Below are positions 9,378 through 20,030 of a DNA stretch of 64,000 bases, one piece after another. The stretch comes from Anaerolineales bacterium. GTDB taxonomy: Bacteria; Chloroflexota; Anaerolineae; Anaerolineales; Villigracilaceae. Made by a program: the position numbers and the translations under genes. Location of the stretch: NCBI GenBank assembly GCA_023382595.1, contig JAHDWB010000003.1:248001-312000 (forward strand), read 5' to 3'. The notes beneath the pieces were generated by a model. It searched no databases and was not told the DNA's origin. It worked only from the letters and a program-made list of their open reading frames with translations. Positions within the stretch are counted from its first letter, which is position 1; every line of letters starts with the position of its first letter.

Positions 9378-11157
9378 TTACATTGATGCCCTTCTCCTTT
9401 GCGCGTTGCTTAGCGCGGTCGGCGTGCCCCTTAGTGAACGCAGCATCGTCCAATACCTCTTCGGGCTCGCCAGTAATAATCGTTTCAGTAATCGGCGCAA
9501 CGTTCAAGGTATGATGCTTGGGCGCGCTATCGGGATACCCTACGACAAACGTATTGGGGGTGAATACGCCATTGGGATCCACCTCCGCTTTGATCTTGCA
9601 ACACTTTGCATAATCCTCCTCAGAGTAGTAATACTGCCACACCTTATGCATATTGGTGTTGTCGTGACTTGCCCAAAACCAGCGATGATCAGTTGTAGAG
9701 AACTTGCCATTTGGTCCAACGCCCTCGGCAAGATTGCCGCTATGCCAATCCTGCGCATGTTTTTGTGCGTTGGGCATGTTGCGATTATAGAAAATATCGA
9801 GGTTGTAACCGACTGTGGTGTTACGCCATGCGTAGGAGGTCTGCTTGCGCCCGCCGTTTCTGGTCGCCGCCGAGTTCCTGCCGCCGAAATTCTGGCATTG
9901 CACAAACACCATGAGACCTTCCTCACTGCGGCCGATCATCTCATCGATACGGGACGCTGCCCACTCTGACCAATCGGGCGATGCAACCTTGTCCGTGACC
10001 TGACCGTACTTCAGGTAGGGATAGTTGAACTCGCGTGTCCCCTCGAAGGTCCATAGCTGCGTGATACTTTTCGAAATCGGTGTGATTTCGCTGTTATCAC
10101 GCTTCACGATAAGACTGAGAATCATCTGTTCAACCCATAGCTTGAACCGCTTCCACCATGAGCCTCCATGGTTTGCGGTTCTGATGACCGCCTCGATCTT
10201 GTTGCACCACGCCGGGTCATATGTGTCGGGTTTATTATCCAGGTTCGAGTATTGGAAGTAGACGATCAGGACATCGAATAGTGATGAGCCGTTCTTGTCT
10301 CCAAAATGCTTTATCATGAAGTCGTCCTTCGAAGCATGTCCAAGTCGATTCGCGATAAAGTCCTCCTCCCCTGCCGCCACTGTGACGCAAAAATCATAGT
10401 CGCCTGGAGCATTTTCCCATTCCTGTACGAGGTCGAACAGCTGCACCAAAATGTTGTGGTCGAACGTTGCATCATAGGGAATGATTTGCTTGAACGCACG
10501 GGCGTATTTGTGGTCCGAATCCTTAAACGGGCGGATGGTAATATGGGTCACAATGCCATAGTTGCCGGGTCCGCCGCCGAAAACTGCAAAAAACAGATCC
10601 TTGTCCGCCTGCTCCGGGCTGTCAACACTGATGGTCTTCTTCGTGCCATCTGCAAGGAATATCTCAAAGGACACAATTTGGTCGCTGAAAAGACCAAACG
10701 CCCGGGATAACTGACCATAACCGCCCGTCTGCGCATGGCCGCCGACGTGGACATCGTAGCATTGACCGGTCGGCATGAAGAGCCCTTTTTCTCTCAACTT
10801 TGTGTTGAGTTCCTGTAATGAGTGACTGATGCCAACACGGAGCAAGCCGGTCTTCGCATCGTAATCCCAATCGTTGTACGCTTCGCTCAAATCGAGTTGG
10901 ATATTGTTGGACGTGGTTGACGAGGTGCCTGAATAGGCATGTCCACCCGTGCGCACGGCAATGGCAATGTTATTGGCAGCAGCGTAACGGATCGCCTTCT
11001 CGACATCGGGATCCGCGTTGGGATATTTTGGGCAGATGATGGCTGCCGGAGACATATTCGCCTTGGGTTGGGATGTCGTGGCGTACTGGTAACGAATATC
11101 TTCGTAATTCGTATCACCCAGCTTGTACACAGGACAGGAAAAGTCGGGAAACTTCAT
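9361..11157 (-). CDS. FAD-linked oxidase of the berberine-bridge-enzyme type
   Basis: The 598-residue protein has a PCMH-type FAD-binding domain and a C-terminal BBE segment. RTGGHAYSG near residue 75 provides the His, and GQCYDVHVGGHAQTGGYG provides the Cys, that covalently hold FAD in bicovalent oxidases of this family. The C-terminal YYSEEDYAKCCKIKAEVDPN region resembles the BBE motif that closes these proteins. Members oxidise sugars, alcohols or alkaloid-like compounds using oxygen or other acceptors; the substrate is not predictable. No signal peptide is seen. It is monocistronic on the minus strand, with a small methyltransferase-like fragment overlapping its 3' end on the other strand. 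Confidence 0.88.
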   Translation of the reverse strand: MKFPDFSCPVYKLGDTNYEDIRYQYATTSQPKANMSPAAIICPKYPNADPDVEKAIRYAAANNIAIAVRTGGHAYSGTSSTTSNNIQLDLSEAYNDWDYDAKTGLLRVGISHSLQELNTKLREKGLFMPTGQCYDVHVGGHAQTGGYGQLSRAFGLFSDQIVSFEIFLADGTKKTISVDSPEQADKDLFFAVFGGGPGNYGIVTHITIRPFKDSDHKYARAFKQIIPYDATFDHNILVQLFDLVQEWENAPGDYDFCVTVAAGEEDFIANRLGHASKDDFMIKHFGDKNGSSLFDVLIVYFQYSNLDNKPDTYDPAWCNKIEAVIRTANHGGSWWKRFKLWVEQMILSLIVKRDNSEITPISKSITQLWTFEGTREFNYPYLKYGQVTDKVASPDWSEWAASRIDEMIGRSEEGLMVFVQCQNFGGRNSAATRNGGRKQTSYAWRNTTVGYNLDIFYNRNMPNAQKHAQDWHSGNLAEGVGPNGKFSTTDHRWFWASHDNTNMHKVWQYYYSEEDYAKCCKIKAEVDPNGVFTPNTFVVGYPDSAPKHHTLNVAPITETIITGEPEEVLDDAAFTKGHADRAKQRAKEKGINVTNFFR

Positions 11158-11258
11158 ACTATAAACTCCTCTCAGATTGACAATTCAGGATTTAAAAGAA
11201 ATGAGACTGTTCTGCCGCGTTTTAAAGACGATTGCCAAGTGGAACGCTTGCTTCAGTA

Positions 11259-14200
11259 TTAGTTTTCGACAGGCAACGCGACTCCCAGCCGCCCAAAGAT
11301 TTCGTTGGCGCGAGCCAGATTGAGGTCCCGTTCTGAACCGGCGGCGTGCCGCCCAATTTCGCGATAAACCAGCGCCTCATCATACGGCATGGACATTTTT
11401 TGCGCCGCCGACAGACTCTTTTGCCAGTACTTTTGTGCGCTGCGCGGTTTTCCATCCAGCCAATCGTACAGTCCCTGCCATAATAATGACCGGGCTCTGG
11501 CAATGGGATACGTCCGTGCAAATTTGTGCAATGCATCAAGGGCTTGCTTCGCGAGCGCTTTCATCTCGGATTTTTCGCGTTGGGTTCCCGAATTTTCCCA
11601 CAGCGCCAAATATACATGTGCAACATTACTATAGGAATCGAAGGATGGAGCGATACGAACAGAAGCCTGCCTCAGCAATCGGGCGGTTTTATCGGCGGCG
11701 TTACGGGCTTTCTCAAGTTCACCTTTCCGTAAATATACAGCGGCGAGTGTTCCCAGGGTCGATTGTTCTGCCGTCCCCGAATCGGTGATCAAGGTGTACA
11801 ACGCCAACGCTTTTTCCAGCAGTTCGGCAGCCTGGTTTGTTTTCCCGAGGTGGAATAAACTCACGGCTTGACCGTTCAACCCCCATGCCTGATGTTCCAA
11901 ATGATTCCTTGCCAGTCCATTTTGATAAACGTCTGCGCACCGCTTGATGGACAGTTCAAATTGACCTCGAAAATGAGCGAGTCTCCCCTGGTTTATGAGC
12001 GCAAAAGCCCAATTGCGGCGATCCCCCAGCCGATCGCTGATTTCCAGCGCCTGCTGGTAGGCTTTTTCGCCATCTTCCCATTTTCCGTTATTGAGCGCAT
12101 ATTGGCCTTCTCTCCAATGGACAAAAGCCTGAGTGTACAAATGATCCAGCCTGGTCAATACGGCGCGCGCCCGGCGGAAATAAGCCTGCGCCAGGGCATG
12201 CATGGGTATTGGCATCACGCCAAAGCCCAGCGCCAGGATGGCATAAGCTCTTGCCAGAGTCGGCGATTTTTGCCGGGCTGACTCCGCCATATTGAGAATT
12301 TTCATACCAAGATAATAGTCAATAGGACCTATCTTATTTGCCAGTGTATCAATAAATATCAGGAGTTCATATGCGCGCAACAAATCCAAATCATCTTTAT
12401 TGATCTCTGTCTCCTGCCCAGCATCGTCCGGAATGGGATTGATCGAAAACAAAAGGCGATGCCAGAATTGCTTCAGTGCCTGCCCCATTAGCCCGACTCG
12501 TATTTGTAAAGCGGTCGACGGCAATGGTCGACCGATCAAATTCAACCCCAATGTTAAATTTTCCCGCGCTTCAGCGAGCCGTCCCCTGCCATAGTAGGCT
12601 TCCGCCCGCTTGAGATATAAACTGGCTTGCTCTCTTGGTTCGCTTAACAGGGGAAAAAGCCGCTCGTAGTAATCCAGCGCGGCTTCATTGGCAAATGCTT
12701 CATGCGCGGCGTCCCCAGCCTTCAGCCAATACTCGCGCTGTTTGCCCTGGTTGTTGCTGCGCCCGTAATGCTGGGCAATCATCTCCACTGGCGCGCCGAT
12801 GCGTTCAAGATATACTGCCAACCGTTCGTGCAATTGCGCCCGCAGGGCGAAGGGCAGACTTTCATACGTTACTTCATGTGTGACAATATGTTTGAACAGA
12901 TACGCCAGTTCCGGTTCCGAATCCAAGGGTGTGATGTCCAGCGATTCCAATTTATCCAGATCCGCTTTGACATGTACCAGGTCACCCAGTTCAGGATAGT
13001 ATCCCGTCAACCAGGCGGCGCGGAAGAAACGCCCGATGATGCTCGCTGCGCGCAAGGTGTTTTTTTCGTGTTCGCTTAATTGGTCGATACGACTCAGGAC
13101 GAGCGTATGCAAACTATCAGGAAGTTCGATCTTGTCCAATTCGGTCGAATCGCGCGGGTCGAGACCACGGTCGCGTAAATAGTTGAGCAATTCCTCGAGA
13201 TAGAACGGATTGCCTTGGGAGCGCTGCATCAATTTTTTTACCAGAATAGGCGGCACAGTCCCACTTTGCGAGGGATACAATTGCGCCAGTTTTGCTCGGA
13301 TGGCTTGTTCCCCTTCAGCAGGGGTAAATTCATCCAATGCAATATTCGTAAAGTATGGCAGGGCTTCGATGCGCGGCGCTTGCAGGCGCATCAATTGGGG
13401 CGGGCGATATGCCAGCACAAAACAAATGGGGCAATCCGCCAGCGCCTTTGCCAATGCTTCGAGCAGGTCGTGTGATAGCGCATCCACCCAGTGCAAGTCT
13501 TCCACCACGATCAGGATCGGTTCGGACCTGGTGGCGGCGCTGAGGCAATTCCGCAACAAAGTAGTTAATATGTTCTTGCGTTGCTCAGGTTCGAGGTTAC
13601 GCGTAAAGTCGTTATCGGGGATATCGAGATTCAATATCGGTCCAAGCAGGGGCAGGGCTTCCATTCGGTCGGGGGCATGCTCACCCAGTTCCCTTTCCAA
13701 TATGCGGACCTGTTTCTCCAAAGAGGCATCGGGGTTGATTCCGAAGAACGCGCTCCAAATCGTTTTCCATGCAAGATACGGGGATGTCAAACCGTCAGAT
13801 TGACACGCACCACCGAAGCCGACGAATCCTTTTTTTCTCGCGCTGCGGATTACCTCCGCCACGAGTCGGGACTTGCCCAAGCCTGCCTCCGCCACGATGC
13901 CGATCACCTGGCACTTACCTTCTTTTGCCAGATCGAGCTTCTGCTCGATGCGTTTCAGCTCAGCCTGCCGTCCCACCATCGGCAGAGAGTAACTCGGCTC
14001 CTGCAAGCGCACGGCTCGCCGCCGGCTTTCGCCCATCAACTGATATAAAGGAATGGGCTTGGATTTTCCTTTTACCATCACCGCAGGGCGCGCTTCAAAA
14101 GTGAAATACTCATTGACCGCCTTGTATACGTGACTGCTTAACAATATTTCATTTTCCCTGGCAGTGGTCATCAGTCTCGCTGCGAGATTGACATCATCGC

Positions 14201-15299
14201 CCAACGCGCCAAACGTCTTGCGGGTTTTTCCGCCGTAGGCGCCTGCCAGCATCACCCCACGTGTAATACTCATCTGCAGCCGAAGATCGGTCTTGTTCCG
14301 CAGTTCCAACGCCGCCTTCACCGCGCGGCGGGGGTCGTCCTCATGCGTATTCACCGCCCCAAAGTTGATATAGGCATAACTACCCTTATCTCCGATGGTG
14401 ATGTCTATCAACACGCCTTCATAACGGCTTGCTGTCAATTGAACACTGCGAATAAAATGATCCAATTCCGACTCTGCTGACTCTGAATCGTAGTCAATGC
14501 CTGTAAAACGAACAAACAACGCCGCACACGGACGGAACTCGTTCATGAATTGTCCCTGTCCGGAAGTCTCGCGTTCGTACACGGCGCGATGCACATATGG
14601 TTTCAAGGCGTGTAATATAGGTGCCGCACTTTGCGTTTCTGCGCCAAAAACATTCTGTTCATGGATCTGATCCATCTCTCCCGCCTCCCCCCTCCCGGTC
14701 ACTGCAAATTTCTCGCCACTTCCTTCGGCATTTCGCCACTCCTTGATCTGGATCGTTTCGCCCAGCGCATTCGCTGTCCCTTCATCGAGCAATACATCAC
14801 CTTTGTTTGCCAGACCTTCGCCTGTGGCTGTCCGTACTACTGTAGCACCTGCCAATATGTCAATTCGTTGTATCGTCTCATCGCCCACAACGAATCGCCT
14901 CGCATCTCCGCTGGCAATACAAACCTTCAATGCCAAAGCAGGAAATTCCCTGATCGATTCTTGCATCGCAAATGCACAACTCGAAGCTCTACGTTCTGAT
15001 CCCCAATCTCCATCCCCCGATTTATCGAACCAACATAACATCGAATCCCCTGCGAAGCCGATCACACTCCCGCCATACCTCTCGACCCCGGCAATCAACG
15101 CAGAATACACCGAATCCAATTGCTTGGTCAATTCTTCCGCGCCTTGTCTCGCACCAAATTTTTCGCGCAGGGATTCGGTCAACGCTGTGAAGCCTGAAAT
15201 GTCTGTGAATAACGCCGACCCTGATGTCCGATCAGGCAGTGAGACACCATTCGTGATCGCGCGTAATCTGTCTTGCGGAAGGTAAGCGTGGATGGACAT
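11259..15299 (-). CDS. Adenylate/guanylate cyclase-like protein with AAA ATPase and TPR domains
   Basis: The 1346-residue protein begins with a class III cyclase domain (about 28-170, SALFTDISGFTALTESL and GFAGDSMLCWFD). A second cyclase-like domain follows (about 245-420, ending in FGALGDDVNLAARLM, which keeps the Asn-x3-Arg catalytic pattern). A linker SLPMVGRQAELKRIEQKL leads into an AAA ATPase (Walker A EAGLGKSRL, Walker B ILIVVEDLHWVDALS). The rest, from about 780, is TPR-like helices. Such proteins are large signal-transduction ATPases. The first cyclase domain lacks an obvious second half of the catalytic residues, so cyclase activity is uncertain. It stands alone, and its upstream region to 15595 is AT-rich without other genes. 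Confidence 0.9.
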   Translation of the reverse strand: MSIHAYLPQDRLRAITNGVSLPDRTSGSALFTDISGFTALTESLREKFGARQGAEELTKQLDSVYSALIAGVERYGGSVIGFAGDSMLCWFDKSGDGDWGSERRASSCAFAMQESIREFPALALKVCIASGDARRFVVGDETIQRIDILAGATVVRTATGEGLANKGDVLLDEGTANALGETIQIKEWRNAEGSGEKFAVTGRGEAGEMDQIHEQNVFGAETQSAAPILHALKPYVHRAVYERETSGQGQFMNEFRPCAALFVRFTGIDYDSESAESELDHFIRSVQLTASRYEGVLIDITIGDKGSYAYINFGAVNTHEDDPRRAVKAALELRNKTDLRLQMSITRGVMLAGAYGGKTRKTFGALGDDVNLAARLMTTARENEILLSSHVYKAVNEYFTFEARPAVMVKGKSKPIPLYQLMGESRRRAVRLQEPSYSLPMVGRQAELKRIEQKLDLAKEGKCQVIGIVAEAGLGKSRLVAEVIRSARKKGFVGFGGACQSDGLTSPYLAWKTIWSAFFGINPDASLEKQVRILERELGEHAPDRMEALPLLGPILNLDIPDNDFTRNLEPEQRKNILTTLLRNCLSAATRSEPILIVVEDLHWVDALSHDLLEALAKALADCPICFVLAYRPPQLMRLQAPRIEALPYFTNIALDEFTPAEGEQAIRAKLAQLYPSQSGTVPPILVKKLMQRSQGNPFYLEELLNYLRDRGLDPRDSTELDKIELPDSLHTLVLSRIDQLSEHEKNTLRAASIIGRFFRAAWLTGYYPELGDLVHVKADLDKLESLDITPLDSEPELAYLFKHIVTHEVTYESLPFALRAQLHERLAVYLERIGAPVEMIAQHYGRSNNQGKQREYWLKAGDAAHEAFANEAALDYYERLFPLLSEPREQASLYLKRAEAYYGRGRLAEARENLTLGLNLIGRPLPSTALQIRVGLMGQALKQFWHRLLFSINPIPDDAGQETEINKDDLDLLRAYELLIFIDTLANKIGPIDYYLGMKILNMAESARQKSPTLARAYAILALGFGVMPIPMHALAQAYFRRARAVLTRLDHLYTQAFVHWREGQYALNNGKWEDGEKAYQQALEISDRLGDRRNWAFALINQGRLAHFRGQFELSIKRCADVYQNGLARNHLEHQAWGLNGQAVSLFHLGKTNQAAELLEKALALYTLITDSGTAEQSTLGTLAAVYLRKGELEKARNAADKTARLLRQASVRIAPSFDSYSNVAHVYLALWENSGTQREKSEMKALAKQALDALHKFARTYPIARARSLLWQGLYDWLDGKPRSAQKYWQKSLSAAQKMSMPYDEALVYREIGRHAAGSERDLNLARANEIFGRLGVALPVEN

Positions 15300-15595
15300 C
15301 GTTATCCCTTGCTAAATTTAAATCAACCGCTTTACCCAGAATGTACGCCTGCTGCATTGAAGCAGGGTGTCTCACTAACGCCTGCGGAATTCAACCTATT
15401 CAAGTCCAATTCATATATTATACATCAGCATATAAGCAATCTTGTAAGACAAACTTAATTTTTTCCGCGCAACCTTCAATTCTTTGCATCACAACCATAA
15501 TCGGATCTGTCCGGCGGGGTGCGTATCTGATATACAGGTGTAAATTTCGAAAACAAATTGAGTCTACTCATTAAAATTGATCGAATAACTCAATC
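15300..15595. other. Gene-free upstream region of the cyclase-AAA-TPR gene
   Basis: This stretch holds no supportable gene. It is clearly richer in A and T than its surroundings and on the minus strand contains a TATAAT-like word around 15417, which may belong to the promoter of the cyclase gene. I could not find a convincing -35 partner at 17 bp. Confidence 0.3.
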
Positions 15596-15635
15596 AAAAA
15601 AACAAGGACTTGGTCATGCGTGGACAAGTCCTTGT
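15596..15635 (-). terminator. Rho-independent terminator of a vanished minus-strand gene
   Basis: On the minus strand an 11-bp perfect stem (ACAAGGACTTG with CAAGTCCTTGT, 12-base loop) is followed by a run of seven T. It lies 23 bases after a TAA (15660-15658) that ends a minus-strand frame reading [12 protein letters not shown]. Only this short 3' tail of the gene remains, because upstream of about 15700 the sequence becomes the ABC ATPase pseudogene. Confidence 0.75.
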
Positions 15636-15672
15636 GGTACCCCAGTAGAAACGCCGCTTATTTGAACATCTT

Positions 15673-16324
15673 TTGCAGGCGTTCCCATGGAAGGTTAGTG
15701 TTTTAAAGGGCGTGTCGCTGCAAGCCATGCGCGGCGAATTTCTCGCCATTGTGGGACCGTCGGGCAATGGCAAGTCCACGCTATTGAACATGATCACGGG
15801 TATCGACCATCCCACCAGCGGCGAAGTGTACGTGAACGGCACGCCCATCCATGCCATGAACGAAGAGCAGTTATCGATCTGGCGGGGGACGCAGGTGGGC
15901 ATCGTCTTTCAATTCTTTCAATTATTGCCTTCATTGAACTTATTGCAAAACATCATTTTGCCGATGGACTTTGCCAACTCCCTGCCGAAGAAGCAGCGCC
16001 GTGAACGTGCCATGCACCTGCTGGAACTGGTCGGCTTGGCGGATCAGGCGCAGAAATTGCCTGGCAACGTCTCAGGCGGACAGCAACAACGCGCCGCCAT
16101 TGCGCGCGCTTGCCAACGACCCGCCGCTCATCGTTGCAGACGAACCGACGGGCAACCTCGACGCGCAAACCAGCGATGATGTGCTCAATCTCTTCAGCCA
16201 TCTTGTGGATCAGGGCAAAACGCTCGTGATGGTGACGCACAATGACGAACTCGCCTGCCAAACTCCGCGCCGCGTGGTCGTGCGCAACGGGCTGATCGCG
16301 CACGACGGTCCGTGTGAAGGATAG
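15673..16324 (+). pseudogene. ABC transporter ATP-binding protein, truncated and frameshifted
   Basis: Homology starts abruptly at VLKGVSL (15700). The first 20 or so residues expected in a MacB/LolD-type ATPase are missing and replaced by unrelated sequence containing the tail of a convergent gene. Walker A (GPSGNGKST), Q-loop (VFQFFQLLP) and signature (VSGGQQQRA) are present in one frame. Near 16102-16111 a run of GC dinucleotides is two bases short of what the protein needs ([10 protein letters not shown]). The rest, with Walker B ([13 protein letters not shown]) and the H-loop (VMVTHND), continues in another frame to 16324. It is therefore broken in two ways. It would have powered the permease encoded 3 bp downstream. 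Confidence 0.88.
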
Positions 16325-16327
16325 GGC

Positions 16328-18733
16328 ATGAGCGTGATCTGGCATAAAGTCTGGTTCGATCTGTGGAAGAGCCGCGGGCGCACGCTGTTGGTAATTCTCA
16401 GCATCGCTTCGGGCGTGTTCGCCATCGGCGGCATCTTCGGCATGGTGGACTTGCTGCTCAGCGGCATGGATGCTTCGCATCGTGACGTCAACCCATCACA
16501 TGTCAACATTATTCTGCGCAACTTCGTGGATGCAGACATCGTGGACGATTTGAAGACCATCGAAGGTGTGGAAGACATTGACCCCGTCAACCAAATTTCC
16601 GTCCGCTACCGCACCAGCGACGACGAGCCGTGGAAACTTGGCACGCTGGTCATGCGCGATTACGACGAACAGGTCTATGACCAGTTCGTGTTGAAGGAAG
16701 GCGGCTACCCGACAGGCTTGGACTTGGGCATGGAATGCCTAACGGGTCAATACTTCGGCATTGAGATTGGCGACGATGTCACTTTTGAAATTGACGGTGA
16801 GCCGACCTCGTTCACCGTGCAAAGCCAGATTCGCCATCCCTTCGTCCAGCCGCCGCAGTTTGGCGGACAGGCGCATTTCTTTGTCAGCGCCGAAGGCTTG
16901 GAAGAGTTTGGCATTCCTGAAGGGCAATACGGTCAATTATTGGTGCGCGTGGACGAGTACAGCCTCGAACGCGCACAGGAGATCGCGGGCGACATCGGCG
17001 AACGGTTGGGCGAGCAAGGTTTGGGCGTGATCGTCACACTGTATCAAGATCCCGACCGCCACTGGGGGCGCATGTTCGTGGAAGGCGTCAATCTCATCTT
17101 GCAGATCATGGCAATCGTCTCGCTCTTTTTGAGCGTGGTGCTGGTGCTCAACACCATGACTGCCATCATCACCCAGCAGACCGACCAGATCGGCATCCTC
17201 AAATCCATTGGCGGACGTTCAAGTGTGGTGGCACGCATCTATCTCGTGGAAGTGTTCGTGTATGGCGTACTGGCGTTGATTGTCTCGCTTCCGTTGGGCA
17301 TGGCATTCGCCTACGGCATGACGCGTTGGTTTTAATTCTCTTCAATATCGATTACCCGACCTTTGAATTCTCCACTCGCGCCATCACTTATCAAGTCATC
17401 GCTGCGTTGATCGCGCCTGCGCTCGCCGCGCTGATTCCGATTTTCAAGGGCGCGCGCATCACGGTCCGCGAAGCGATTGCAAGTTACGGCATCGGCGGAG
17501 ACTTCGGCTCGAATGGGCTGGACAGGCTCGATGAGCGAGTCGGAAGCGTGTTCTTATCCACACCGTATGCCGCGGCACTCGGCAACATGTTCCGCCGCAA
17601 GGGTCGTCTCATCCTGACGTTGTTGGTTTTATCCACCGCAGGCGTGATGTTCCTGATCGTGATGAGTCTGATCTCGTCCACCACGCTGACACTTGACAAC
17701 GACATGGCGCGGCGCGGATATGACTTCCGCATTGGCTTCACGTGCAACCAGCCGAGTGAAGATTTGGTGCAAACCGCATTGGATGTGGAAGGCGTGACCG
17801 CCGCCGAAGTGTGGTTCAGCCGCAACGCGACCATCCTGCGCGCAGGCGAACGCCTCCAGGACTCCGCGGGGCTGGGTGCCCAATTGATCGGACTCCCCGC
17901 TGAAAGCGGACTCTACCAACCCATCATCACCAGTGGACGCTGGTTCGAAGCGGGCGACGGGAATGTGATCGTGTTGAGCGGCGAGACGGCGGAGAAAAAT
18001 AACATCGCAGTCGGCGATACCATCAACTTGAATTTGGGCGAACTCGGCAACTCGGAATGGGAAGTGATCGGCACGTATCGCGTGGTCTATGGCGGCGGCT
18101 TTGTCATCGAAGCCATTTATGCGCCGCTCGAAGCGGTCTATGACGCGACAGGCGTGCAGGATGAAGGCACGCAAATTTACATCCAGACCGACCGCACAAT
18201 GACCAGCGACATCAAGCAACTCTCTGACGACCTACGTGCAGTATACGAAGCCGAAGACAAATCCATCGATCTATACACCACCAGTGTGGTCTTTGAAGAA
18301 CGCGATTACGCCAACAACCAGTTTCAATCGATGATCGGCATGTTCCTCGGCTTGGCAATGCTGGTCGCCACCGTCGGCGGCATCGGCTTGATGGGCGCTC
18401 GGCATCAGCGTGATGGAACGGCAGCGCGAGATCGGTGTGATGCGCTCCATCGGTGCGAACAACCGCCAGATGATGACCATCTTCATCATGGAAGGCATCT
18501 TGCAGGGGTTGGTCAGTTGGTTGGTATCCATCCCCCTCGCCTATGTCATCGCCGCACCGCTCGCCCGCGCGCTCGGTCAGACCATACTCGATATAGATTT
18601 GGATTACGCTTTCAACACCCCCGCCGTGTTCATCTGGCTCGCGATGATTTTGGTCATCTCCATTTCCGCTTCGTGGGTGCCTGCCCGTCAAGCCGCGCGG
18701 ATGAGTGTGCGCGAGAGTTTGCAGTATTCGTAG
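16328..18733 (+). pseudogene. FtsX/MacB-like ABC permease broken by two frameshifts
   Basis: One permease of about 800 residues is spread over three frames. Part 1 (16328-17335) has an N-terminal membrane segment, a periplasmic domain and FtsX helices, and stops at a TAA just after MTRWF. Part 2 resumes one base out of phase at LILFNIDYP and runs to GIGLMGA near 18395. Part 3 (LGISVMERQREIGVMRSIGA to the end at 18733) needs another shift. The first break is a single missing base in a T run; the second is a missing CG pair in a GCGC run. The ordinary reading frames in neighbouring genes argue for real decay, though sequencing error cannot be excluded from sequence alone. Confidence 0.88.
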
Positions 18734-18896
18734 ATCATGCTGCAAACTAGGCATTCCAACTCTCCACCAACAGAGTAGACGATCCATCGTCAAAAATTGG
18801 CGCAGCATGGCACCAGAAAAAACAATAAAACTTAGTGCAGATTAAGTACACTAAGATGCAAAGTTTGCTGCCAAGATGGATTCGAAGCTAATCACT

Positions 18897-20030
18897 TTAT
18901 AGTCCAATCTCCACTGCCAGTGTTTGCCAATCTTCATAATATGGAACGCCTGCCTTCTCGAATGTGGACGCTTTAGTCGTGCTTCCCAGAGTCAGCCCAA
19001 AGGGACGGACGGTTACATTAAATCCTGCCTTTTTCAGGATTTCGCCCGCGCTCTGCGTTGAACGAATGCCTCCCATTGTATCTTCCACAACGATCAAGTC
19101 GAACGATTTGGGAAGTTCGGCAAAACGACTATGCAATTTTCCAGTGGTGTGCCAGTCATAGGCAGCTTGCAGTGCTCCAAGTTCATCGCCTGTCCATGCA
19201 GCAAGCGTCCCTGCCAAGGCTTGAAACGGCGAAGGCTTGAGTAATACCACAGGATCAAGCCCTTGCTGCGCGGCAATGTATTCCAACTTGCCAAAGGCGG
19301 TAATAGGAATACCTGCCAATCCAACCAATTCCAACGCTAATTCTGCTTCAGGGGCGTATCCAAATGGCGGATTCTCAACCTCTCTGGGCGGTGAAGAAGG
19401 GCGCGCCGTGAGCACTGAAAGATAGTATCTGTCGTTTTTTAGTTTAGCGAGGGTTTCTTTCGTCAGATTTGATACATCATGCTTTGATAGGAGCGACTCT
19501 GTCTCGAATGCTGCTCGCAACTTATAGGTCTTTTCAAAGATACGGCTTCCCAGAGAAAATTGTTGAAACACCTGCATGGTTTCGGAAAAGTGAATATCGC
19601 GTGTGCGGCTGAGTAGTTTTACTCGCAGTTCTTGCGGGATGTTCGGGAAGCACCCCTGTTGCAGTGCAGACTCGGCAGGGTACTTTCCATCTTCAATCTG
19701 AAAAAACGGAATATGCAAATGTTCGGGCAGGTGCTTGTGATTCAAATCTTGCCCGATCTCTTTTGCGGCGGCTGTGAGATTGGCGGGCAGGCGCACACCC
19801 GGATGATGGGAAAGAACTTCATTCCACATGGCACCGATCAATAGCGGAGTCATATCCCATTCGCTAAAAATGCCGCGCTTCTCAAACTCAGATAATTGTT
19901 CCTCTTCGAGATTATATTGCGACGCCTCCATCAAATGAGCGAAATGATTCAAGGTGGCATGTAATGCAGCGCGATACCCGCCAGGTGTAACCAATACACC
20001 ATCAACATCAAGCAAAATAATTTTTGTCAT
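18897..20030 (-). CDS. HAD-superfamily hydrolase at the end of the histidine operon
   Basis: The 377-residue protein starts MTKIILLDVDGVLV, with the nucleophile Asp8 and general acid Asp10 of HAD phosphatases. Later segments fit the other motifs: SVLTARPSS (motif II), LLKPSP (motif III Lys) and LIVVEDTMGGIRS (motif IV). It is longer than usual, with a roughly 170-residue helical insertion after motif I. Its ATG overlaps the hisE stop by 4 bp, so the two are translationally coupled. The operon encodes every histidine enzyme except histidinol-phosphate phosphatase, which makes this gene the natural candidate. That role is an inference from position and fold; another phosphate ester could be the substrate. 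Confidence 0.75.
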   Translation of the reverse strand: MTKIILLDVDGVLVTPGGYRAALHATLNHFAHLMEASQYNLEEEQLSEFEKRGIFSEWDMTPLLIGAMWNEVLSHHPGVRLPANLTAAAKEIGQDLNHKHLPEHLHIPFFQIEDGKYPAESALQQGCFPNIPQELRVKLLSRTRDIHFSETMQVFQQFSLGSRIFEKTYKLRAAFETESLLSKHDVSNLTKETLAKLKNDRYYLSVLTARPSSPPREVENPPFGYAPEAELALELVGLAGIPITAFGKLEYIAAQQGLDPVVLLKPSPFQALAGTLAAWTGDELGALQAAYDWHTTGKLHSRFAELPKSFDLIVVEDTMGGIRSTQSAGEILKKAGFNVTVRPFGLTLGSTTKASTFEKAGVPYYEDWQTLAVEIGL

